From: JBAXRT01 sp037131065
Lineage (GTDB): Bacteria > Bacteroidota > Bacteroidia > Bacteroidales > FEN-979
DNA: 5,985 nucleotides
Reading direction: 5' to 3'
NCBI GenBank assembly: GCA_037131065.1
Contig: JBAXRT010000156.1
Coordinates: 1-5,985, forward strand
Of the stretch, positions 1 to 5,985 are shown in pieces. The notes beneath the pieces were generated by a model. That model was not told the origin of the DNA, ran no database searches, and was given only the letters and a program-made list of their open reading frames with translations. Position 1 is the stretch's first letter, and each line of letters opens with the position of its first letter. Position numbers and translations under genes: made by a program.

Positions 1-1
1 C

Positions 2-1552
2 ACGAACAGGGAGTATTACAAGACACTGATCGGGAGCAAGGATGAGGCCACCTTTCTCGCAGATACTGCCGGGGACCTCTACCTTCTCAACAAAAAAGCA
101 CAATCCCTCTCGGGATATTCAGAGGATGGGATCCGGGATTATCACGTAAGGGATCTCTTCGTAACGACAAAAAAATCCGGGAATCCCTTTGATTCGCCCC
201 AGCTCACAGAGTTCTCCGCCAGTCTCTGCCTCCTCAGTGCCTCAAGGTATCTCATCCCGGTGATGCTCGAGTTCAGGGAGATCGAGGGACAGAAATTCCT
301 CTGTACCTGCGTGGAAACCCGGGAGGAGGTTAGCCGGGGGGAGGATGAGGCCGGAGAGCGAACTTTTTCAGGGAATAAGAAAGAGATGGGAGATGGGGGC
401 TGGGAGGATAAAATATTTGGACAGGTGGATAGGAGGATAGGAGGACAGGAGGACAGGAGAATAATCGAATTTGAGCACAGGGCGAGGAATTTGCTGGGCA
501 ATATGCTGGGGTTCGGATCGATCCTTTCGAGGGATCCCGCTGTGACCGGCAACAAGACGCTGGCCGTTTATATCGATTCGCTGCTCAAAAGCGGGACGCG
601 CCTCAAGGAGCTTTTCAACCGTTTCACCCTCGGGGAGAGCGATGCCCATGAGGTGACTAGAACGCCGATCCCGATGGGCTCTTTGCTTCAGAAGGCGGTG
701 ATCCTTCTCGATGCATCTGCCAGCCAGCACAACCAGGTGATCAGGATCAGCAGCCGGGATGAGCTGAAAGTCCTCTCCGATGAGCTGCTTCTCCTTGAAG
801 TTGTGAAGTTCCTTATTGAAAAGGCGATCCTGTATTCGCGCAAGGAGGAGATCCTCCTGGAAATTAAAAAAGAGCCGGAAGGAAAGGTGACACTGGTGAT
901 CGACAATGTGGGGCAGGACATTCCGCAGGAGGTCATCGGCTTCATCAGGAGGGAGAGCGGCAGGGAATCGTACGACCTGAACAGTCCTGCGATCGGGAGG
1001 AGTCCGGAGATCAGGTCGATGCTCAATACCCTGAACCGGATCGAGGGAAAGATCACATTTAAAACCGGAGAGGGCATGGGTGAAATTGCATATCTGATTC
1101 TTCCTGAAGCCACCGGCGATGAGGGCACCGATGATCTCGCCGGGCTCGAGGAGGAGATCCGCGCCAGATCCCTCAGGATCCTGATCGTGGAGGATGAAAA
1201 GGTCACAGCCAGGATCCTCGACCTCTTTCTCGGTGGTATCGCGGAGGTATCCCTGGCCTATTCGGGGAACGAAGCGTTAAATATCATTGAGATCCTGTAC
1301 GGGAAAGGCATACTTTTCGACCTTGTCATAATGGATATCGGACTTCCCGCCCCCTGGGACGGAATGCTGCTGAAGAAGGAGATTGAAAAGAGATGGCCAT
1401 CCTACAGGGATATCCCTTTCCTTGCCCAGACGGCATTTACTTCGAGGGATTACCAGGAGCGGATCGCCGGGAGTGATTTCAGGGAGCAACTGATCAAGCC
1501 GGTTAACCGGAGGGAGCTGCTGCTCTCGGTCAAACGGTTTTGCAACAGATAA
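2..1552 (+). CDS. Hybrid sensor protein, PAS + degenerate histidine-kinase core + receiver (5' end outside window)
   Basis: The frame is open from the left edge to TAA at 1550-1552, giving 516 visible residues; the true start lies upstream. A GTG at 260 (residue 87) is not the start, because it falls inside the PAS-like domain (about residues 16-110, with a GYSEDG segment at 38-43). A low-complexity linker follows (about 111-155). A DHp-like helix pair spans about 157-212, with candidate phospho-acceptor H159 in EHRARN; the usual Pro after it is Leu. The ATPase-like region (about 225-368) is degenerate: the N-box Asn is K274, the G1 box reads DNVGQDIP (301-308), and the GLGL-type G2 box is not intact. 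The receiver (about 390-515) keeps E397/D398, phospho-acceptor D445, T477 and K499. No DNA-binding domain is visible, so output must be through another protein or phosphotransfer. It lies 68 bp upstream of an exopolysaccharide operon; a role in controlling it is inference only. Confidence 0.85.
   Translation, partial: TNREYYKTLIGSKDEATFLADTAGDLYLLNKKAQSLSGYSEDGIRDYHVRDLFVTTKKSGNPFDSPQLTEFSASLCLLSASRYLIPVMLEFREIEGQKFLCTCVETREEVSRGEDEAGERTFSGNKKEMGDGGWEDKIFGQVDRRIGGQEDRRIIEFEHRARNLLGNMLGFGSILSRDPAVTGNKTLAVYIDSLLKSGTRLKELFNRFTLGESDAHEVTRTPIPMGSLLQKAVILLDASASQHNQVIRISSRDELKVLSDELLLLEVVKFLIEKAILYSRKEEILLEIKKEPEGKVTLVIDNVGQDIPQEVIGFIRRESGRESYDLNSPAIGRSPEIRSMLNTLNRIEGKITFKTGEGMGEIAYLILPEATGDEGTDDLAGLEEEIRARSLRILIVEDEKVTARILDLFLGGIAEVSLAYSGNEALNIIEILYGKGILFDLVIMDIGLPAPWDGMLLKKEIEKRWPSYRDIPFLAQTAFTSRDYQERIAGSDFREQLIKPVNRRELLLSVKRFCNR
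331..460 (+). other. Purine-rich low-complexity linker between PAS and DHp regions
   Basis: The coding strand here is dominated by G and A, with a G6 run at 336-341 and a rough 7-bp periodicity at 383-410 (GAGATGG, GAGATGG, GGGCTGG, GAGGATA), leading into the 8-bp array at 421-460. The encoded peptide is hydrophilic and rich in Gly, Glu, Asp, Lys and Arg, with no recognisable domain. PAS and DHp regions are usually joined by a short helical linker, so this looks like an expanded or inserted segment. It stays in frame. Confidence 0.6.
421..460 (+). repeat. Five imperfect 8-bp tandem repeats within the sensor coding sequence
   Basis: Five head-to-tail units lie at 421-428 (ACAGGTGG), 429-436 and 437-444 (both ATAGGAGG), 445-452 (ACAGGAGG) and 453-460 (ACAGGAGA), consensus A[C/T]AGGAGG. 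They encode the QVDRRIGGQEDRRI stretch of the PAS-DHp linker. Eight is not a multiple of three, so gain or loss of one or two units shifts the frame. Both alternative frames meet a stop directly after the array (TAA at 462-464, TGA at 472-474), and TAG triplets also lie inside it at 430 and 438. The copies are seen directly; any length variation between cells is not observable here. Confidence 0.85.
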
Positions 1553-1586
1553 CCATGGAGAAAAGAATTTTTCGTATGAGTTTTAT

Positions 1587-1594
1587 TATATTTG
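1587..1594 (+). promoter_or_regulatory. Putative Bacteroidota-type promoter (-7 element) for the export operon
   Basis: TATATTTG matches the Bacteroidota -7 consensus TAnnTTTG exactly and sits in the AT-rich 68-bp gap between the sensor and wza. Transcription would begin near 1600, leaving a leader of about 20 nt before the wza ATG. The -33 TTTG element is poor: only T-rich sequence at 1568-1574 is present, and it is a little too close. No terminator hairpin for the sensor gene was seen in the gap, so read-through from upstream is also possible. Confidence 0.5.
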
Positions 1595-1610
1595 TTAAAC
1601 ATTAAAGGGA

Positions 1611-1615
1611 AGGAG
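1611..1615 (+). promoter_or_regulatory. Ribosome binding site of the wza-like gene
   Basis: AGGAG ends 5 nt before the ATG at 1621. This is the only well-placed Shine-Dalgarno motif in front of a gene in this window, and it supports 1621 rather than the in-frame ATG at 1672 as the start. Confidence 0.7.
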
Positions 1616-1620
1616 AGGCT

Positions 1621-2427
1621 ATGCTGGCATCCGATAAATGCTTCATTACCCGGGACCGTCTGCCACTCATCATGCTGTTTGCCGTGGTGATGATGCTCTC
1701 CTCCTGCATCCCGCAGAAGAACCTCCTGCTGATGCAGTACGATAAACTCATCGACAGTACCTATGCAACGACCTTTACCGGAAAGAAGTTTGAAGATACG
1801 ATCTACCGGATCCAGCCCAACGACTACCTCTATATCAGCATCACCTCCGTTGAGAAGAACCTCACCGAGTTCGTGGAGCCGGTTGCGGGGATCAACTACC
1901 TGAACAGCGAGAACCAGGCGCTGGTCGGCTACCATGTGTATGAAGACGGCACCATCTATTTTCCCTATGTCGGTATCGTGAAGCTCGGGGGGCTGACCCT
2001 GCGGGCGGCGCGCGACACGATGCGGGTTCACATTGCCGGTATTGTGGGCCGCTGCAGGATAGAGGTAACCCTGATCAATAACACCATCTACCTGCTCGGA
2101 GAGTTTACCAAGCAGGGAACCTACAACATGACCAGGAACAAGCTTTCGATCTATGAAGCCCTTGCCCTGGGCGGCGGCCTGACGGATTATGCCAAGCGCA
2201 GCAAGCTGAAAGTATTAAGGAATGAGAACGGAGTGAGAAAGATGTATGTCGTGGATGTTAAAAGCGGGAACCAGGTCGGCATCAATATGTTCTATGTCTA
2301 CCCGAACGATATCATTTATGCGGAACCGATGAAGGCGAAATCGATCGGCATCACGCCGACCTTCTCCCTCGCGGTTTTGACCACCGTGGTCTCCTTTGCA
2401 ATTTTAGTCATCACACTATTCAAATAG
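1621..2427 (+). CDS. wza: Wza-family outer-membrane polysaccharide export lipoprotein
   Basis: A 268-residue protein of the Poly_export/SLBB family, which forms the outer-membrane and periplasmic channel for capsule or exopolysaccharide. The N-terminus is a lipoprotein signal peptide: Arg at 11 and 13, a hydrophobic core at about 14-26, and lipobox LSSC with C29 as the lipidated residue. The Poly_export domain covers about residues 60-150 (YRIQPNDYLYISI near its start, then YEDGTIYFPYVGIVKLGGLT). An SLBB domain follows at about 153-210 (YLLGEFTKQGTY, then EALALGGGLTDYAKRS). A hydrophobic helix at about 247-267 ends the protein and would correspond to the C-terminal outer-membrane helix of Wza. 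Length fits the short Bacteroidota members, smaller than the roughly 380-residue E. coli Wza. It is the first gene of the operon; its partner Wzc follows after 6 bp. The symbol is given by family. Confidence 0.92.
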   Translation: MLASDKCFITRDRLPLIMLFAVVMMLSSCIPQKNLLLMQYDKLIDSTYATTFTGKKFEDTIYRIQPNDYLYISITSVEKNLTEFVEPVAGINYLNSENQALVGYHVYEDGTIYFPYVGIVKLGGLTLRAARDTMRVHIAGIVGRCRIEVTLINNTIYLLGEFTKQGTYNMTRNKLSIYEALALGGGLTDYAKRSKLKVLRNENGVRKMYVVDVKSGNQVGINMFYVYPNDIIYAEPMKAKSIGITPTFSLAVLTTVVSFAILVITLFK

Positions 2428-2433
2428 AACACC

Positions 2434-4806
2434 TTGGGGAAAGCAGGCTCAGGTTTTACAGGCGGGATCGATTTCAGGAGGGTGCTGAACAAATACATGA
2501 AAAACTGGTATCTGTTCCTCATTGCCTTCATCATTGCCTATATTTTCGCCAACTTCAGGAACCGCAACATCGTCCCGGTTTACAGCCTCTCGACCTCGGT
2601 GCTGATCGAAGACCGGAGCAACAAGTCGGTCCTCGATGCGAGGAGTTCCATCAGCTCCGATCCCCTCTTCATGAACTCGAAACTGATCGAGAACCAGATC
2701 TCCATGCTGAAATCCTATACCCAGATAAAGCAGATTATCAAAAATCTCGGTTTTGAGGTCTCCTACCTGGCCCGGGGAAAGTACAGCCTGGAGGAGATCT
2801 ACAAGAGGGCTCCCTTTATAGTTGAGATCGATTCGGCCCACCGGCAACCGAGGACCTTAAATATCTACCTGAAGTTTACCGGACCGGACAAATACCAGAT
2901 CTGGTCGGACGAGTTTGCCCCCTTCAAAGAGCCCAGGAGTTACAAGTTCGGAGAGCAGCTCACTGGTAAAGATTACGCATTCACCATCAACCTGAAGGAC
3001 GGCATCAATCCCCTTGACTACACCAGCCAGGTTTACGGCTTCGTGATCAACAACATCAATGATCTTACGGCCGTGTACCGTGATAAAACGGTGATCACCA
3101 CCCAGAAGGAGACCTCCGTGATCACCATTTCATCTACGGGGACCAACAGGGAGAAGGAGAAAGACTACCTGAACGAGCTCACCCGGATGTTCCTTGTGAC
3201 CAACCTCGCAAAAAAGAACGAGATCCTTAACGGGACCATCCGGTTCATCGATAACCAGATGCAGCAAATGGGGAAGGACCTTGACTCGGCGGAGCAGCGG
3301 CTCGAGAATTTCCGGAAGACCAATAAATTCATGCAATTGTCGGCTAAGGCCGCCATGCTTCTCAATGAGATGAACAACGAATCGAAAAACAGGGCGAACC
3401 TCCTGGCCGATCTGAAATACTACGAATACCTGCTGGACTATCTCCAGACCCATCAGTCGTTCGAGGATGTGGTGATGCCCTCCACCGTCGGGCTGAGCCT
3501 GCCCCTCTTCTCCGACCTTGTTCTGAAATTATCGACCGTTTCTCTTGAAAAGGAGAACCTCATAGCCAACTCCTCCCGCAAGAATCCGTATATCGAGACC
3601 CTCGAGGAGGAGATCACCAACATGAAGGGCGCTCTCATCGAGAACATGACCAGCATCATTCAGACTACGAACATCAAGATCCAGGATGCCGACCAGCGGC
3701 TCGAAAAAAAGAATGCCGAATTTGCCGAACTTCCCAAGATCGAACGCGAATACCTGGAGATTGAGCGGAAGTACAATGTTTTCAATAATCTCTATGATTT
3801 CCTGCTGAAGCGGAAATCGGAGGTGGAGATCCAGCGTGCCTCCAACACGGCCGACCAGGTGATCGTTGATTATGCCGGCGACACCGGGATCCAGAAGGTA
3901 TCGGCAGGTCCTGCCGCCGCTTACATCAATGCCTTCATCTGGGCCTTCCTGATCCCGGCCGTTTTCCTCTTCCTGGTGGTGCTGTTCAATAACCGGGTGA
4001 TGACACCCGACGATATTGAAGCGGTCACCGAAGTGCCAGTAATCGGCACCCTGATCAGGAATACCGATAAAAGGACAGGGAACATGATGCTCCAGTCCAA
4101 CTCCCTCTTCACCGAGATGCTGCGGATCATCAAGATCAAGCTCAACCTCGATCCTCAGAAAGGGGAGCAGGTGATCATGGTGACCTCGTCGGTTACGGGA
4201 GAAGGAAAGACCTTCCTTGCCGCGAACCTTGCCTCGGTGTATGCCCTTGCCGGAAAAAGGACGCTCCTGCTGGGGTTTGACCTTCAGCGACCGAAGATCG
4301 CCGAAATGTTCGGGATGAACGCTACCGAAGGGGTTACCAACTACCTGATCAATGACATCTTGGTGGATGAGGTGATCAGGAAGACCTTCACGAAGAACCT
4401 CGACATCCTCCTCTCGGGCCCGGTCCCGCCCAACCCCGACGAGCTGATCGAATCGGAGAAGACCCGGGGACTCTTCGCAGAACTGAGAAAGAAATATGAG
4501 TACATCGTGATGGATACCCCGCCCATCGGCTTTGTGGGCGATGCCTTTCTCCTGAACCGGTACTCGGATGTCACCCTCTTCGCGGTGAGGTATAACCATT
4601 CGACCAAGAAGCAGTTTGCCAGTTCGCTGGCCGAGGCGGTGAACAACCACATGAAAAGGCTGTTCATTGTTTTTACCGATGTGAAGCCCGGGATCAGGTT
4701 CCACGATATTCACTTCAGCTCCTATGCACCGGAGAAGAGGAATCTTTTATCCAGGATCTTTGTCTCCATCCGCAATGCCATCGTCTCACTCGTCCGCAAA
4801 TTTTAA
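2434..4806 (+). CDS. wzc: Wzc-family polysaccharide co-polymerase / BY-type tyrosine autokinase
   Basis: A 790-residue inner-membrane protein (TTG start) that would govern polysaccharide chain length and work with the Wza channel. Order: Wzz-type N-terminus with the IDFRR segment (12-16), TM1 (about 25-41), a periplasmic region with long predicted coiled coil (about 270-470), TM2 (about 497-518, with P508), then a cytoplasmic kinase domain. Kinase motifs are Walker A GEGKT (589-593), a Walker A' region LLLGFDLQRP holding D616, and Walker B VMDTPP with D694. An ExxRxxK at E561/R564/K567 resembles the ExxRxxR oligomerisation motif. Walker A' departs from the usual DxDxR (G614, Q618). The C-terminal tail lacks the expected tyrosine cluster, having only Y764, and ends in a basic, amphipathic-looking helix. 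The start is uncertain: TTG at 2434 is the only plausible initiator keeping the Wzz segment; GTG 2482 or ATG 2497 would cut into it. The gene is in the same frame as wza. Confidence 0.9.
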   Translation: MGKAGSGFTGGIDFRRVLNKYMKNWYLFLIAFIIAYIFANFRNRNIVPVYSLSTSVLIEDRSNKSVLDARSSISSDPLFMNSKLIENQISMLKSYTQIKQIIKNLGFEVSYLARGKYSLEEIYKRAPFIVEIDSAHRQPRTLNIYLKFTGPDKYQIWSDEFAPFKEPRSYKFGEQLTGKDYAFTINLKDGINPLDYTSQVYGFVINNINDLTAVYRDKTVITTQKETSVITISSTGTNREKEKDYLNELTRMFLVTNLAKKNEILNGTIRFIDNQMQQMGKDLDSAEQRLENFRKTNKFMQLSAKAAMLLNEMNNESKNRANLLADLKYYEYLLDYLQTHQSFEDVVMPSTVGLSLPLFSDLVLKLSTVSLEKENLIANSSRKNPYIETLEEEITNMKGALIENMTSIIQTTNIKIQDADQRLEKKNAEFAELPKIEREYLEIERKYNVFNNLYDFLLKRKSEVEIQRASNTADQVIVDYAGDTGIQKVSAGPAAAYINAFIWAFLIPAVFLFLVVLFNNRVMTPDDIEAVTEVPVIGTLIRNTDKRTGNMMLQSNSLFTEMLRIIKIKLNLDPQKGEQVIMVTSSVTGEGKTFLAANLASVYALAGKRTLLLGFDLQRPKIAEMFGMNATEGVTNYLINDILVDEVIRKTFTKNLDILLSGPVPPNPDELIESEKTRGLFAELRKKYEYIVMDTPPIGFVGDAFLLNRYSDVTLFAVRYNHSTKKQFASSLAEAVNNHMKRLFIVFTDVKPGIRFHDIHFSSYAPEKRNLLSRIFVSIRNAIVSLVRKF

Positions 4807-4836
4807 CCATTCACCCATGCAAAAACTTAGATCGAT

Positions 4837-5952
4837 ATGAGCAAGGTTGCCTTAATCACCGGTGTTACCGGGCAGGACGGCGCGTACCTGTCGGAATATC
4901 TCCTGAAACTCGGCTATATTGTCCACGGCGTCAAACGCAGGTCATCCCTGTTCAATACCGACAGGATCGACCATCTTTACCAGGATCCGTTCGCCGCCAA
5001 CAAGCATTTCTATCTCCATTACGGCGATATGACCGATTCGACCAACCTGATCAGGATCGTGCAGGAGACGCAGCCGGATGAGATCTACAACATTGCCGCC
5101 ATGTCGCATGTGCAGGTCAGCTTTGAGACGGCCGAGTACACGGCCAATGCTGATGGCATCGGGACGCTACGCCTGCTGGAGGCCATCCGCCTGCTGAAGA
5201 TGACGGAAAAGACCAGGTTCTACCAGGCCTCCACCAGCGAACTGTACGGCAAGGTCCAGGAGATCCCGCAGAACGAAAAGACTCCTTTTTATCCCAGGTC
5301 ACCTTACGCTGTGGCAAAAATATACGGCTACTGGATCGTGGTGAACTACCGCGAAGGTTACAACATGTTTGCATGCAACGGGATCCTCTTCAATCATGAA
5401 TCGCCGATCCGCGGCGAGACCTTCGTGACGCGCAAGATCACCCGTGCCGCGGCCAAGATCGCCCTCGGCCTGCAGGATACGATCTTTTTGGGTAACCTCT
5501 CGGCCAAACGCGACTGGGGCCATGCAAAGGACTACGTCAAGGCCATGCACCTCATCCTCCAGCAGGAGAAACCTGAGGATTATGTGATCGCCACCGGGGT
5601 GACCACGGAGGTCCGTGAGTTCGTCCAGCTGGCATTCAGTGAACTTGGCATCATGGTAGCGTTCAAGGGGGAGGGGGTGAACGAGACCGGTATCGTAGAA
5701 AAGTGCCTGAATCCTGAGTTCACTCTGCCGGCCGGCAAGGTGGTGGTGCGGGTCGATCCCCGTTATTTCAGGCCGACAGAGGTCGAGCTGCTGATCGGCG
5801 ATGCCACCAAGGCAAGGGAGCAGCTGGGCTGGGTACCGGAGCACGACCTGAAATCGCTGGTAAAGGATATGATGGCCGGGGATCTGCACCTGATGAAAAA
5901 GGACAAATACCTCAGGGAGGGCGGTTTCGATATAAAGAACTACTATGAATAA
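4837..5952 (+). CDS. gmd: GDP-mannose 4,6-dehydratase
   Basis: A 371-residue short-chain dehydrogenase/reductase of the extended type that converts GDP-D-mannose to GDP-4-keto-6-deoxy-D-mannose in the cytoplasm, the first step to GDP-L-fucose and related 6-deoxy sugars. The NADP-binding glycine motif GVTGQDG is at 9-15, followed by VKRRSS (32-37), typical of GMD. Catalytic residues match the family: T133 and E135 in STSELYG, and Y157/K161 in YAVAK. NHESPIRGETFVTRKI (187-202) and the DWGHAKDYVKAMH segment (226-238) are also characteristic. Length equals the family norm and the protein looks intact. It starts 30 bp after wzc with no clear Shine-Dalgarno sequence, which is common in Bacteroidota. 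It overlaps the next gene by 8 nt, which indicates one transcript and probable translational coupling. Confidence 0.96.
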   Translation: MSKVALITGVTGQDGAYLSEYLLKLGYIVHGVKRRSSLFNTDRIDHLYQDPFAANKHFYLHYGDMTDSTNLIRIVQETQPDEIYNIAAMSHVQVSFETAEYTANADGIGTLRLLEAIRLLKMTEKTRFYQASTSELYGKVQEIPQNEKTPFYPRSPYAVAKIYGYWIVVNYREGYNMFACNGILFNHESPIRGETFVTRKITRAAAKIALGLQDTIFLGNLSAKRDWGHAKDYVKAMHLILQQEKPEDYVIATGVTTEVREFVQLAFSELGIMVAFKGEGVNETGIVEKCLNPEFTLPAGKVVVRVDPRYFRPTEVELLIGDATKAREQLGWVPEHDLKSLVKDMMAGDLHLMKKDKYLREGGFDIKNYYE

Positions 5953-5985
5953 GAACGACAAGATCCTGGTTGCCGGATCGGCCGG
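5945..5985 (+). CDS. fcl: Start of a Rossmann-fold gene, probably GDP-L-fucose synthase (3' end outside window)
   Basis: ATG at 5945 opens a frame encoding MNKNDKILVAGSAG before the right edge. A beta strand leading into a glycine-rich turn right at the N-terminus is how GDP-L-fucose synthase (GDP-4-keto-6-deoxymannose 3,5-epimerase/4-reductase) begins, and fcl commonly follows gmd. The start codon overlaps the gmd stop region (gmd TAA at 5950-5952). With only 13 residues and a partial codon visible, another GDP-sugar reductase or epimerase acting on the Gmd product cannot be excluded. Confidence 0.65.
   Translation, partial: MNKNDKILVAGSA

Noticed and set aside
169..175. A7 run as a slippage hotspot
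   Set aside because: A seven-base homopolymer in coding DNA is common by chance and has no further support here.
388..407. Possible G-quadruplex
   Set aside because: Only three runs of three or more G plus one GG are present locally, which is not enough for a standard three-tetrad structure.
421..460. CRISPR array
   Set aside because: The units are 8 bp, contiguous and without spacers.
142..555. Minus-strand frame rich in Ser, Pro, Leu and Ile opposite the repeat region
   Set aside because: Its composition is simply the pyrimidine complement of the purine-rich repeat; there is no independent coding evidence.
260..1552. GTG at 260 as the start of the sensor gene
   Set aside because: The same frame is open from base 2 and the residues before 260 read as PAS-like sequence, so the gene begins outside the window.
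3529..4713. 394-codon open frame on the minus strand opposite wzc
   Set aside because: The product is His/Glu/Gly-rich with no recognisable domain and lies entirely opposite a well-supported kinase gene; it is a shadow of that gene's codon use.
4807..4836. Terminator or promoter between wzc and gmd
   Set aside because: The 30-bp gap has no hairpin or T-tract and no TAnnTTTG element, so the genes are most simply co-transcribed.
5299..5961. 220-codon minus-strand frame opposite gmd
   Set aside because: It mirrors the conserved gmd coding sequence and shows no domain or initiation signal of its own.

Overview
The window looks like a Bacteroidota (probably Bacteroidales-type) chromosome fragment of moderately high GC for that phylum. 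The grounds are a short Wza-type export lipoprotein with a C-terminal membrane helix, a fused Wzz/BY-kinase (Wzc-type) protein, mostly absent Shine-Dalgarno sites, and a perfect match to the Bacteroidota -7 promoter element (TAnnTTTG) in the only AT-rich gap. The organism assignment is inference from these traits. All real genes read on the + strand.

Layout. (1) 2-1552: the 3' part of a hybrid sensor gene that enters from the left edge, encoding a PAS-like domain, a DHp-like helix pair, a degenerate ATPase domain and an intact response-regulator receiver. Its PAS-DHp linker is a purine-rich low-complexity segment containing five imperfect 8-bp tandem repeats (421-460). (2) 1553-1620: an AT-rich gap with a putative promoter and a ribosome binding site. 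(3) 1621-2427: a Wza-family outer-membrane polysaccharide export lipoprotein. (4) 2434-4806: a Wzc-family chain-length/tyrosine-kinase protein, in the same reading frame as wza and separated from it by one TAG and two codons, with no ATG start in the expected place. (5) 4837-5952: gmd, GDP-mannose 4,6-dehydratase. (6) 5945 to the right edge: the first 13 codons of a Rossmann-fold gene, most likely fcl (GDP-L-fucose synthase), overlapping gmd.

Together genes 3-6 are the start of a capsule or exopolysaccharide operon. Wza and Wzc form the trans-envelope export machine. Gmd plus Fcl would supply GDP-L-fucose as a sugar donor. Glycosyltransferases, flippase and polymerase are not in the window and would be expected downstream. 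The sensor upstream may regulate the locus, but adjacency is the only evidence.

The points most worth a second look are the 8-bp array inside the sensor reading frame (a unit change would truncate the protein at once, so it could be a phase-variation switch), the loss of key ATP-binding residues in that sensor's kinase domain, and a Wzc protein that lacks the usual C-terminal tyrosine cluster and has an altered Walker A' motif. No RNA genes, CRISPR array, insertion sequence or convincing terminator was seen.
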